The position numbers were made by a program, and so were the translations under genes. 6,705 nt of DNA from Deinococcus sp. (lineage in GTDB: Bacteria > Deinococcota > Deinococci > JACQHA01): NCBI GenBank assembly GCA_016199255.1, contig JACQHA010000235.1, positions 1-6,705 on the forward strand, in the 5' to 3' direction. Positions 1 through 5,820 of this stretch are shown here, piece by piece. Within the stretch, counting starts at the first letter, position 1. Every line of letters starts with the position of its first letter. Below the pieces are notes generated by a model. It was not told where the DNA came from and ran no database searches. It saw nothing but the letters and a program-made list of their open reading frames with translations.

Positions 1-459
1 CAGAAGCGCCTGCCGCCGGGGGTTGAGCCGCACCGCCTCCCACAGCACCGCAGCCTGGTCCACCAGGCCCAGTTCCTGGAGCCGGCCCTGGTAAGCCTCT
101 AGCACCACGCCCTGCTCCCGAGCCCGTGACAGGTGAGACTTTTTCAAAGCTTCAGCGCTGACGCCAGTCCACAACAGCTCCCGCAAGGTAGGGGCCCAGG
201 CCCGGGCGGTGCCTGCTGGATCTGTTATCTCCAGCACCTCCCGCAGGGCAGCCTCCAGCTGGCGCTGGGCCAATAGCGGTGGCGCTACTCCCAGCCCGCG
301 AGCGCTCAGAGTCTGCCTGGCCTGGTCCTCTAGCGTGTGGGGCGGCGCCCCCAGGGCCCGGGCAGCCCGCGGGCTGGGAGTAAGAACTGTGCGGCCTGGC
401 TGGAGATCAGCAGCGCTGGTGAGACGCAGCCCTGGGCTGAGCAGCAAGAACCGTCCCAT
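1..459 (-). CDS. AddB-like PD-(D/E)XK nuclease/recombination protein, N-terminal part (runs off left edge)
   Basis: 153 residues are visible, from an ATG at 459 to the window edge, with no stop. A strong AGGAGG lies 5 bases before the ATG and fixes the start. The opening (LLLSPGLRL, then VLTPSPRAARALG) and the later stretch DPAGTARAWAPTLRELL followed by GLVDQAAVLWEAVRL resemble the N-terminal part of AddB/RexB-related proteins, often annotated in cyanobacteria as PD-(D/E)XK nuclease family or recombinase. In that family this part is a degenerate helicase-like domain and the nuclease motif is near the C-terminus, outside the window, so catalysis cannot be checked here. The expected role is processing of double-strand breaks in the cytoplasm. 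No Walker A motif is visible in this segment. It lies 70 bases downstream of the pilin-like gene on the same strand, with no clear terminator between them, so read-through is possible although the functions seem unrelated. The coding call is firm; the family is by recall of sequence pattern. Confidence 0.68.
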   Translation of the reverse strand, partial: MGRFLLLSPGLRLTSAADLQPGRTVLTPSPRAARALGAPPHTLEDQARQTLSARGLGVAPPLLAQRQLEAALREVLEITDPAGTARAWAPTLRELLWTGVSAEALKKSHLSRAREQGVVLEAYQGRLQELGLVDQAAVLWEAVRLNPRRQALL

Positions 460-529
460 CTGGCCCTCCTATTGGGGTCCATTCTCGCCTATCTCAAGCC
501 CAGGTCACCAGCCAGCGACTGCACTCTCT

Positions 530-1054
530 TTAGAACAGCGCCACGGTAAACAGCACTGCCGCGCTGAAGCTGCCCTCAGTAGCAGTGGCAGTAGCGGACA
601 TTTGCAGGTCAATACTGCCAGTGGAGTCAAACGCCGGGCTCAGCACGGCGCCAGCGGCAATGTCACTCACCAGGGTCCGGGAGGCGGTGCTCAGGGTCTT
701 GGCCCCTTCCGACACCCCGCTGCTCCCTGGATCAACGGTAGCCGTCAGCTTCAACGACGAGCCTGAGGGCATAGACGCCGCCAGCCGGACACTGAGCCGC
801 ACTTCGCCATCACTGCCGGCGGGTGACGCATCGATCTGGTACACCAGGTCGCAGCCCGAGTCCTTGGGGCTGTTCTCGATATTCACCACGCCGAAATCGA
901 TTGGCATGGCACAGCCCCAGGCATTCAAGTTAAAGGCGTTGATGGCCGATTCCACACCCCACACCACATCTACCGTGACTTCCTGGGAATCTACCCCCAG
1001 CGCCACCGGGAAACCAAGCAGCACCGCTAACACTCCTGCTACCAAGATCCTCAT
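530..1054 (-). CDS. Small secreted beta-rich protein, pilin/spore-coat-U-like subunit candidate
   Basis: 174 residues, ATG at 1054, preceded by the purine-rich AAAGGAGAGGAG, a good ribosome binding site; stop TAA. Residues 1-20 form a signal peptide (MRIL, a hydrophobic core, then a likely cleavage after VALG). The mature part is about 154 residues, rich in Ser, Ala, Val and Thr, with alternating beta-strand patterns. It ends in a long strand-like segment, GSFSAAVLFTVALF. Cys48 and Cys68, the only cysteines after the signal peptide, flank a short strand and could form a disulfide. Size, export, cysteine pair and a C-terminal beta strand fit fibre subunits of the SCPU/DUF4402 type, but I see no diagnostic motif. 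It is the last gene of the operon with the chaperone-like and barrel proteins, 21 bases after the chaperone stop, which favours a role as the exported subunit. It could instead be an unrelated small surface protein. Confidence 0.6.
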   Translation of the reverse strand: MRILVAGVLAVLLGFPVALGVDSQEVTVDVVWGVESAINAFNLNAWGCAMPIDFGVVNIENSPKDSGCDLVYQIDASPAGSDGEVRLSVRLAASMPSGSSLKLTATVDPGSSGVSEGAKTLSTASRTLVSDIAAGAVLSPAFDSTGSIDLQMSATATATEGSFSAAVLFTVALF

Positions 1055-1075
1055 TGCTCCTCTCCTTTCGCCTAC

Positions 1076-1870
1076 TCACTCAGGGACACTGAAAACTGCC
1101 TCGCCCACTACCAGAGCCTGGCTTTGATATTCCAGGGTCACTACCGCCACATATTGCCCTGGTGCTAGCGCCGTGCCCAGCGGCAATAATCGCTCACGAG
1201 CCACCTGGGGCAGGGTTAGGCTGGGCGGGATCTCCTGTTCCCACACCACCACTCCAACGCCGTCCAGCACTACCAGGCGGCCACCCGGGCGGAGTGGCAC
1301 GTTGCCGCTGTTTTGAAACGTCACCTGGGCCACCAGCTGCCCCTCTTGCCAGTCCACTGCTAGCCCCACAATTTCCCCGGCGGGGAGCTGTGTCCCAGCA
1401 ACGGCGGCATAGAGCGCCACCGCCACCTGGGGCACCACGCTGAACCGCATGTCGGAGCCGGAGAGCAGCGGCGGCTCTGGTCCCAGCACTACTAGGCTGT
1501 AGTAGCTGCCCTGGGCATCTGGGGGCAGCGCCAAGCTGAACCGTACCAGCTGCTGCTCTCCAGGACTCAAGAGAAAGCTAGCTGGGCTATAGGTCAGGTA
1601 GGCAGCCAGGGAGCGCGCCGCAGTGCCTGGCGATACCATCGCCATAGACCCATCGGCGAACTGCAGGAAGTCCGCCAGGGACACTGCCACCACCCCAGCC
1701 TCATCACCCTGGTTGCGCACTACCAGTGTGCCGGCGTAGACCATCCCCGGGGCCACTTCCAATTCGACCCTGGCTGGGGACACCCCCAGGGCCATCTGGG
1801 CCGCTCCCCTGGAGGCTCCCCAGCTTCCCAGTAGCCCCACTACCAGCACCCACACCTGCCACCTGTGCAT
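1076..1870 (-). CDS. Periplasmic pilus-chaperone-like / WxL-interacting-like Ig-fold protein
   Basis: 264 residues, ATG at 1868-1870, with AAGGAGG about 7 bases upstream; stop TGA. Residues 1-24 are a signal peptide (hydrophobic core VWVLVVGLLG, cleavage near GAAQ). The first Ig-like domain (about 27-130) begins LGVSPARVELEVAPG and has GTLVVRNQGDE and YSPASFLLSPGEQQLVRFSLALP followed by GSYYSLVVLG. This order is typical of PapD/FimC-type chaperones and of DUF916 peptidoglycan-binding domains in WxL-interacting proteins. The second domain (about 145-262) has VAVALYAAVAGT, VTFQNSGNVPLRPGG and a closing LAPGQYVAVVTLEY. No transmembrane segment follows the second domain, unlike Gram-positive WxL-interacting proteins, so a soluble periplasmic chaperone is more likely. 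There are no cysteines. The start lies only 2 bases after the stop of the barrel gene, so translation is probably coupled. The likely role is to hold or deliver the small subunit encoded next. Confidence 0.68.
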   Translation of the reverse strand: MHRWQVWVLVVGLLGSWGASRGAAQMALGVSPARVELEVAPGMVYAGTLVVRNQGDEAGVVAVSLADFLQFADGSMAMVSPGTAARSLAAYLTYSPASFLLSPGEQQLVRFSLALPPDAQGSYYSLVVLGPEPPLLSGSDMRFSVVPQVAVALYAAVAGTQLPAGEIVGLAVDWQEGQLVAQVTFQNSGNVPLRPGGRLVVLDGVGVVVWEQEIPPSLTLPQVARERLLPLGTALAPGQYVAVVTLEYQSQALVVGEAVFSVPE

Positions 1871-1872
1871 GT

Positions 1873-4674
1873 CTATCCTCCTTGCTGGCTGCCCTCTACC
1901 AGGAGCGTGAGGGGACGGGACAGCTCCCGGCCATCACTGGTCACTGCCACCACCATCAGAGTGAGGACGCCGTGCTCCTGGGGCGGAACCGCCAGGGAGG
2001 TTACGAAGGTCTGGCTGCCGGGGACACCAGAGAGCGCTTCTCTCGCGCCACTGGGCCATTGCACCCATACTGCCTGCAGCGGGGCAGAGGCGGTTACCGA
2101 CAGCACAGTGCTCCCGCCACTATTCACTACCGGCTCCTCCACCACTACTCCTAGGGCCACGTCGCCTGGTGAGAAGGTGCGCCGTACTAGCGGCCCCGGC
2201 AGCGCCAGCGCCACCTGCTGCTGTGCCCCGCTGGCCACCTCCACTGCTATCACCTCACCAGGCGCGGCGTTAAGAGCCACTTGATAGACACCAGGCAGCA
2301 AATCGGGCAACAGAGCGATGCCAGCGTCATCGGCGATCAGCGCTCGCACAGGCTGGCCGCTCCGGCTCAGCACCAGCCCCACCTGCGGCACGCCAGCTTC
2401 CCCGCTATCCAGCAAGCCGTTATGGTTGGCATCGCTAAACACCCGCACCTGAATGGTCCCCGTTCTAATCACCGGGATAGCCAGCTGCTGGGCGCCAACG
2501 TGTACGTCTAGCTGAGGCTGGCGCAGCACGGCAAACATCGCCGGCAGGTCCACCAGTTGCACCAGCGCCGGCCCAGCCGGCAAGCGCCTGATCTGGAACC
2601 GCCCGGCTGCGTCGGTACGGGAACCGCCAAGGCCTACTCTTACCTGTACCCCGCCTACCCCCGGCTCTGCTGCATCGTGGACGCCATCTAGATCCAGGTC
2701 CTCGAACAACACGCCGGACACAGTGCTGCCACTCGTCCCTCCTAAGGTCTCCACTACCGCCCCATCTACTGCTACCTGCAGATCCTGGCTGACGCTCAAG
2801 GTGAACTCGCCGGAGCGCATCCCCAGCCGCCAGGTGGCGCCGCCCAGGCGCAGGGTCAGCCCAGCCTGCCACAGCATCGATTGACCACGTTGCGGCGTCA
2901 GCTCTACCGCTAGTTCCTGCAGCCCCTGAGGGGTAGGAACCCCTAACTCCGCTCGCACAGTACCTAGCCCGCCTGGCCTCAAGAGCTGCACGCCCACTGT
3001 GCCCAGGAGGCCATCACCCACTGGCAACAGGCCGCTTATTTGGACATCCAGTAGATCCTGGAACCCCCGCTCCCGGTGCCGTTCCCACGCCAGGTCTAAG
3101 CCCAGGCTGCTGCCCAAGGCAAAATGCCCTTCCAGCCGTAGCTGGCCCTCCTGGTGGAACAATGCCCTCGATGACGTCGTGCGCTGGAAGGCATAGTCCA
3201 GCCCCAAGGTGTCATCGTCCCCCAGCTCCAGCGTCAGCCCTAGCTGGGCGCCAATGCTACGGCCACCAGTACCAGCCTGCAGCTCAGTACTTGCCTGGTA
3301 GGCAACCCCTACAGGCAGGCCTGGACTGGTCAATCGCCCCTGCACTGCGAGCTGTGCCTCGTACCGTCCCGAAGCAGCGCCCAATGTAGCGCGCCAGGAC
3401 AGTGCCGGTGAACCAGCTATGAGCCCCAGGCCCAGGGCGAGCCCCTTTGTTCCATCTAATGTCACACCGCCCTGGAGCCTGAGCTGCTCTGCCGGCTGCC
3501 CCGAGAGCACCAGGGCCAGCCGCTCCGGTACAGCGCTGCCGCCCACCACCCCCAGATCTAAGCGCCAGGGGCCTGATTCAATTCCCAGCCCTACTCCCCC
3601 AGCTACCCTGCCTGAGGCCAGATCCCCACCGGCTACCAGGGCATAATCGAAGTCACCTCCCTTTCCGCCCACAGCCAGGCCAAGCACCGGGGGCATCTGC
3701 CCGGTATTCAGCGGCGCCAGGAGCGGCTGGGGGCGCTGCCGCCCCCGGGGCGCCAGCAGCGGCCACGGGTCCACCTGCCCAAGTACCACCGCCAGGTCAT
3801 CACTAGTCAGCGTTACTGTCCCAGTCAGCGCTGGCACTGCATCGCTGCTCAGCCTCAGGTCTGCACTTAGATCTATATAGTTCGATAGCGGCCCAGCGAG
3901 CTTGATGCCTAGCGTCACATCTTCTATGAGGGTGGCAGTGACGCTGCCATGCAGCACAAACTGCTCAGCCGGCTCCCGACCCGCAGTACGAACCTCAGTA
4001 ACCACCTCCTGGCGGACTGCAGGATCAAAGTAACTAGCAGCGGTCACCGTCACGGCCTCAGAAGCCGATGCCAGCATGACCAGCAGCCGGGCCTCGCCGC
4101 GCCCCTGGGGAGGCAGCGTCAGCTCCGCCGGCCAGAGCATCAGGCGGGAGCCCGCTAGAGTCTCACCCGTGAGCGCGAAAGTATCGGTAGCGTTGCCGGT
4201 GTTCTCCACCTCTACCAGCACCGTTGCCACCCCACCAGTGCCAGTGACGCGAGGCGGCGCCTGGACCCTGAGGCCAGCGGCGCGGCGCACCACCACCTCT
4301 GCCTGAGCAGTGAAGTGTATGCCATACAGCTCCACTTGAAGCACCAGCGGCACTGGCCCCGCTTGGGTCCGGAGTGGCACCATCTGGGTCACCGGCACCA
4401 GGCTGTCACCGGGTGGCACCTGGCGCGTTCCCAGTGTGCTCAAAACTGGCAGAGGCGAACTCGCCGACAGCACCACCGTTAGCTCATCAGAGGTGTGATT
4501 GCTAATGTTGAACACCTGGGTCACCACCTCCCCAGGAGCCACCTCCTGCCGCTCTGGAGCGAGCACCACGAGCGGCTCTCCCACCGCCTGCACCTCACCT
4601 GGCACCAAAGCCGAGACCACAAGCCCCAGCCAGACAACAAAAACCACTCGCCTAATCAGTGCCGCTAGGGACAC
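1873..4674 (-). CDS. Large exported multidomain protein: Ig-like + beta-barrel-like + two SdrD/Cna-B-like domains (usher-like candidate)
   Basis: 933 residues from a GTG at 4674, chosen because GGGAGG sits 8 bases before it; a GTG at 4683 would add three residues. Stop TAG. Residues 1-30 are a signal peptide (RR, a long hydrophobic core, then VQA). Residues about 32-130 and 133-230 look like two NEW3/CARDB Ig-like domains (VTQVFNISNHTSDELTV; VLVEVENTGNATDTF with LWPAELTLPPQG). Residues about 240-637 are a run of roughly 10-residue alternating segments rich in Gly and Leu separated by short turns, as in outer-membrane beta-barrels, with a Pro-rich loop near 303-330. Residues about 650-735 and 738-825 are SdrD/Cna-B-like domains, each opening with a calcium-type loop (D659, D661, D663, D667; D748, N750, N752, D756). 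Residues 835-927 form another Ig-like domain. There are no cysteines. First gene of the operon. Inferred outer-membrane pore or platform for the next two products; a general surface scaffold is the alternative. Confidence 0.7.
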   Translation of the reverse strand: MSLAALIRRVVFVVWLGLVVSALVPGEVQAVGEPLVVLAPERQEVAPGEVVTQVFNISNHTSDELTVVLSASSPLPVLSTLGTRQVPPGDSLVPVTQMVPLRTQAGPVPLVLQVELYGIHFTAQAEVVVRRAAGLRVQAPPRVTGTGGVATVLVEVENTGNATDTFALTGETLAGSRLMLWPAELTLPPQGRGEARLLVMLASASEAVTVTAASYFDPAVRQEVVTEVRTAGREPAEQFVLHGSVTATLIEDVTLGIKLAGPLSNYIDLSADLRLSSDAVPALTGTVTLTSDDLAVVLGQVDPWPLLAPRGRQRPQPLLAPLNTGQMPPVLGLAVGGKGGDFDYALVAGGDLASGRVAGGVGLGIESGPWRLDLGVVGGSAVPERLALVLSGQPAEQLRLQGGVTLDGTKGLALGLGLIAGSPALSWRATLGAASGRYEAQLAVQGRLTSPGLPVGVAYQASTELQAGTGGRSIGAQLGLTLELGDDDTLGLDYAFQRTTSSRALFHQEGQLRLEGHFALGSSLGLDLAWERHRERGFQDLLDVQISGLLPVGDGLLGTVGVQLLRPGGLGTVRAELGVPTPQGLQELAVELTPQRGQSMLWQAGLTLRLGGATWRLGMRSGEFTLSVSQDLQVAVDGAVVETLGGTSGSTVSGVLFEDLDLDGVHDAAEPGVGGVQVRVGLGGSRTDAAGRFQIRRLPAGPALVQLVDLPAMFAVLRQPQLDVHVGAQQLAIPVIRTGTIQVRVFSDANHNGLLDSGEAGVPQVGLVLSRSGQPVRALIADDAGIALLPDLLPGVYQVALNAAPGEVIAVEVASGAQQQVALALPGPLVRRTFSPGDVALGVVVEEPVVNSGGSTVLSVTASAPLQAVWVQWPSGAREALSGVPGSQTFVTSLAVPPQEHGVLTLMVVAVTSDGRELSRPLTLLVEGSQQGG

Positions 4675-4677
4675 GCT

Positions 4678-4692
4678 GGCCACCTCCCGGCC
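4678..4692 (-). promoter_or_regulatory. Ribosome binding site of the barrel gene in the loop of a small GGCC hairpin
   Basis: On the minus strand GGCC, the loop GGGAGGT and a second GGCC form a 4-bp hairpin whose loop is the Shine-Dalgarno sequence. GGGAGG (4688-4683) lies 8 bases before the GTG at 4674, which is why that GTG is preferred over the one at 4683 that overlaps it. Whether the hairpin forms or matters is inference. Confidence 0.4.
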
Positions 4693-4701
4693 GGGTTCAG
4701 C

Positions 4702-4732
4702 TTCCGGCCTCCTCTGACTTAATAGGCCGAAA
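4702..4732 (-). repeat. Leader hairpin upstream of the barrel gene
   Basis: 4725-4732 and 4702-4709 pair over 8 positions around a 15-base loop. In RNA read from the minus strand the one imperfect position is a G-U wobble, whereas on the plus strand it is an A-C mismatch, so pairing is better in the sense RNA of the barrel operon. The loop contains AGAGGA. The GGCC arms could also pair with the GGCC repeats around the ribosome binding site at 4678-4692, so two alternative folds are possible. Confidence 0.4.
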
Positions 4733-4756
4733 GTGGGATCAGGATTGGCAATGCTT

Positions 4757-4771
4757 CGAGAATTAGTCTCG
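4757..4771. repeat. Short inverted repeat CGAGA-ATTAG-TCTCG
   Basis: Five perfectly complementary bases on each side of a five-base spacer, in the upstream region of the barrel operon and 12 bases from the longer palindrome at 4784-4800. It could be a protein site or a small hairpin; on its own it is short enough to arise by chance. Confidence 0.3.
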
Positions 4772-4783
4772 TCTAGAACGGAT

Positions 4784-4800
4784 CAAAGCTGTCAGCTTTG
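4784..4800. promoter_or_regulatory. Perfect 17-base palindrome, operator candidate
   Basis: CAAAGCTG-T-CAGCTTTG is a perfect 8-bp inverted repeat with a one-base centre. A one-base centre cannot form a usual RNA loop without opening the inner pairs, so the geometry suits a dimeric DNA-binding protein better than a hairpin. It lies about 110 bases before the barrel gene start and about 250 before the antitoxin start, so the operon is the more likely target. No regulator gene for it is recognised in this window, apart from the AbrB-type antitoxin. Confidence 0.45.
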
Positions 4801-4910
4801 CGGTTATGGAAGTGGAAGCTGTACCACCGCCATGAGTTTCGATCACGACTTCTCTCTGGCAGGGTTCTCCCTCTGGAAACCCGGACGGTGAACGCGACAG
4901 TAGGGCGAAC

Positions 4911-4940
4911 TTCTCTAGGTCCATAGCAGGGCCCAGAGAA
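4911..4940. repeat. Long imperfect inverted repeat (12-position stem, 6-base loop)
   Basis: 4911-4916 (TTCTCT) pairs perfectly with 4935-4940 (AGAGAA). The stem continues inward at 4918-4922 with 4929-4933, closing a six-base loop at 4923-4928. Only one position per strand fails to pair (A-C); one other is a G-U wobble. This could be an RNA hairpin in a long leader of the minus-strand operon or a protein site. No T-run follows on either strand, so it is not a typical intrinsic terminator. Confidence 0.4.
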
Positions 4941-5004
4941 ATGCTTGGTGCGGTTTGAGGTTGGGAAGTGGTGAGGTAGCCCCAGTATACCCCTGGCGCT
5001 GCTG

Positions 5005-5013
5005 TGGTAGACT
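5005..5013 (+). promoter_or_regulatory. Extended -10 promoter candidate for the toxin-antitoxin pair
   Basis: TGG followed by TAGACT matches the extended -10 pattern TGnTAnAnT, with four of six bases of TATAAT. No good -35 is seen at the usual distance, which extended -10 promoters tolerate. Transcription would begin near 5020, right at the palindrome 5021-5035 and about 30 bases before the antitoxin ATG. Confidence 0.35.
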
Positions 5014-5020
5014 CGGGGTG

Positions 5021-5035
5021 GTGGGAATCTCCCAC
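5021..5035 (+). promoter_or_regulatory. Palindrome at the antitoxin promoter, likely autoregulatory operator
   Basis: GTGGGA-ATC-TCCCAC is a perfect 6-bp inverted repeat that ends 4 bases before the GGAGG of the antitoxin. AbrB/MazE-type antitoxins usually repress their own operon by binding palindromes at the promoter or start site, so this is the natural operator. As RNA it could also form a small hairpin close to the ribosome binding site. Confidence 0.5.
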
Positions 5036-5049
5036 TATTGGAGGTGCCG

Positions 5050-5304
5050 ATGGCCCAGGTTATTACGGTGCGAATGGATGAAAAGGGACGACTCACGATT
5101 CCCAAGCGCATCCGGGAAGAACTCGGCGTGCGGCCCGGGGACACCTTCGTCTTCCGGCGCGATGGGGACGTGCTGCACTATGTCAGGGCAGGGAATCCGT
5201 TTGAGGCCCTGGCCCGCCATGCGGTACGGGAGTATCGGGCTGGGCGCACCAAGGACGTGCGGGAGCTAGCCCGGAAGCGCGGCATTCCCGTTGATGCCCA
5301 GTGA
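5050..5304 (+). CDS. AbrB/MazE (SpoVT-AbrB) family antitoxin
   Basis: 84 residues from ATG 5050. GGAGG at 5040-5044, 5 bases upstream, favours this start over the in-frame TTG at 5038, which overlaps that site. Residues 1-45 are a SpoVT-AbrB swapped-hairpin DNA-binding domain: ITVRMDEKGRLTIPKRIREE, then LGVRPGD, then FVFRRDGDVLHY, with the typical KGR-hTIPK-R core. The charged, helical tail (about 48-84: FEALARHAVREYRAG, VRELARKRG) is the part that normally binds the toxin. It should neutralise the partner and repress the operon through the palindrome at 5021-5035. The gene overlaps the next one by 11 bases, the usual coupling of such pairs. The protein looks intact even though its partner appears broken, so it may now be a solitary regulator. 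Confidence 0.85.
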   Translation: MAQVITVRMDEKGRLTIPKRIREELGVRPGDTFVFRRDGDVLHYVRAGNPFEALARHAVREYRAGRTKDVRELARKRGIPVDAQ

Positions 5305-5674
5305 GCGCTTCACCGTCAGGCTCACCGGGCCAGCGGAGAAGGACCTTCAGGAGTTCGGCAGCTTCACAGAACAGGCTATAACCTTCCTGCTCCAGCTAGA
5401 GCGGGAGCCGTATCGTGGGCACTCCCTCACGGGGCGCCTGCAGGGGACGCGCGCACTGGAGTTTTCGCTCTCTAAGGCACTACACATTTTGACTCAAGCC
5501 TGGATTGGCTCGTCGAACTCGTCTGCTACTTCGTCGCCGTCATCCTCTTGCTCGGCGATGATCTCATCACGGGCAAAGGCCAGATCTAATAGAGCAACGA
5601 CGCTGGCGGTGTCGCCGCTGCGGCTGGCCAGGCGCACTGCGTGCTCCAGTAGCTCCAGGAGGTATTCGCCATAG
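5294..5674 (+). pseudogene. RelE/ParE-type toxin, 3'-truncated remnant
   Basis: ATG 5294 lies inside the antitoxin end, out of frame by one, in the position expected for a coupled toxin. Residues 1-59 (start MPSERFTVRLTGPAEKDLQE, later LEREPYRGHSLTGRLQGTRALEFSL) fit the first two thirds of a RelE/ParE fold: N-terminal strand, helical pair, then the G-L-RGTRALEFSL strand. Family members continue with a G-YR-VY strand and a C-terminal strand carrying RNase residues. Here the match stops after about 5470 and the frame runs on to a TAG at 5672-5674 through Ser/Arg-rich sequence that is only the antisense of the acidic protein gene at 5494-5814. The other two frames also stop soon after the break and do not restore the family pattern in an obvious way. 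I infer a truncated, inactive toxin; the recognisable part is 5294-5470. An intact but divergent protein is possible but less likely. Confidence 0.6.
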
Positions 5675-5814
5675 GTAGGCAGCACATCAGGGTCCAGCCA
5701 TTCACTGGCGGCCCGGAGCTCGCTAGCCGCCCAATCTACCAGCAGATTGAGATCTTCCGTCGAAAGGTTCTGGCCCCGCAGAAAGCTGATAATGTCCGAC
5801 GCAAAGTCCTTCAT
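5494..5814 (-). CDS. Small acidic protein of unknown function
   Basis: 106 residues, ATG at 5814, stop TGA. I do not recognise a family. It is predicted mainly helical: an N-terminal part (FASDIISFLRGQNLS), a helix LLVDWAASELRAASEWL, a tyrosine-containing turn LPTYGEYLLELLEHAVRLA, then a helix ending in a strongly acidic tail at residues 87-102 (EIIAEQEDDGDEVADEF). There is no signal peptide or membrane segment, so it is probably cytoplasmic; the acidic tail suggests binding of a basic partner or a decoy role. It lies 48 bases after fumarase on the same strand and faces the truncated toxin; its 3' end begins about 20 bases beyond the toxin break. The start has no close Shine-Dalgarno; an in-frame TGA lies 8 codons upstream and no other usual start occurs between, so the ATG is well fixed. 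Amino-acid composition supports a real gene over the antisense frame. Confidence 0.65.
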   Translation of the reverse strand: MKDFASDIISFLRGQNLSTEDLNLLVDWAASELRAASEWLDPDVLPTYGEYLLELLEHAVRLASRSGDTASVVALLDLAFARDEIIAEQEDDGDEVADEFDEPIQA

Positions 5815-5820
5815 TATTTG

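Larger units (their letters stand above)
4675..5049. other. Divergent intergenic region rich in inverted repeats
   Basis: About 375 bases separate the start of the minus-strand barrel operon from the plus-strand toxin-antitoxin pair, and both sets of control signals should lie here. I see five inverted repeats (described separately) and no convincing gene. A few open frames cross it on the minus strand, but they lack ribosome binding sites and have mixed composition with no recognisable domain. On the minus strand an AT-rich CTATTAAG (around 4720-4727) could be a -10 element for the operon, and TTGCCA further upstream resembles a -35 element, but their spacing of 21 bases is too long for a normal pair, so I do not call a promoter. 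The repeats could be operators or a structured leader RNA. Confidence 0.6.

Noticed and set aside
460..529. Intrinsic terminator between the pilin-like gene and the nuclease gene
   Set aside because: No stable GC hairpin followed by a T-run on the minus strand; only weak partial pairing is visible.
209..2511. Several plus-strand open frames opposite the minus-strand genes (for example 209-766, 585-1127, 1726-2154)
   Set aside because: They are antisense frames of GC-rich genes: Pro-, Arg- and Ser-rich, without domains, and they conflict with genes that have signal peptides and ribosome binding sites.
4681..4683. GTG at 4683 as the start of the barrel protein
   Set aside because: It overlaps the GGGAGG that is correctly spaced for the GTG at 4674, and has no ribosome binding site of its own at a usual distance.
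4780..5000. A known riboswitch (the CGCAAAGC string on the minus strand recalls the c-di-GMP-I class)
   Set aside because: The remaining conserved blocks and stem order of that class are absent, and the CAAAGC bases belong to the perfect palindrome instead.
4763..5144. Two overlapping minus-strand open frames across the intergenic region (90 and 123 codons)
   Set aside because: Neither has a ribosome binding site or recognisable domain, one overlaps the well-supported antitoxin on the other strand, and their composition does not look protein-like.
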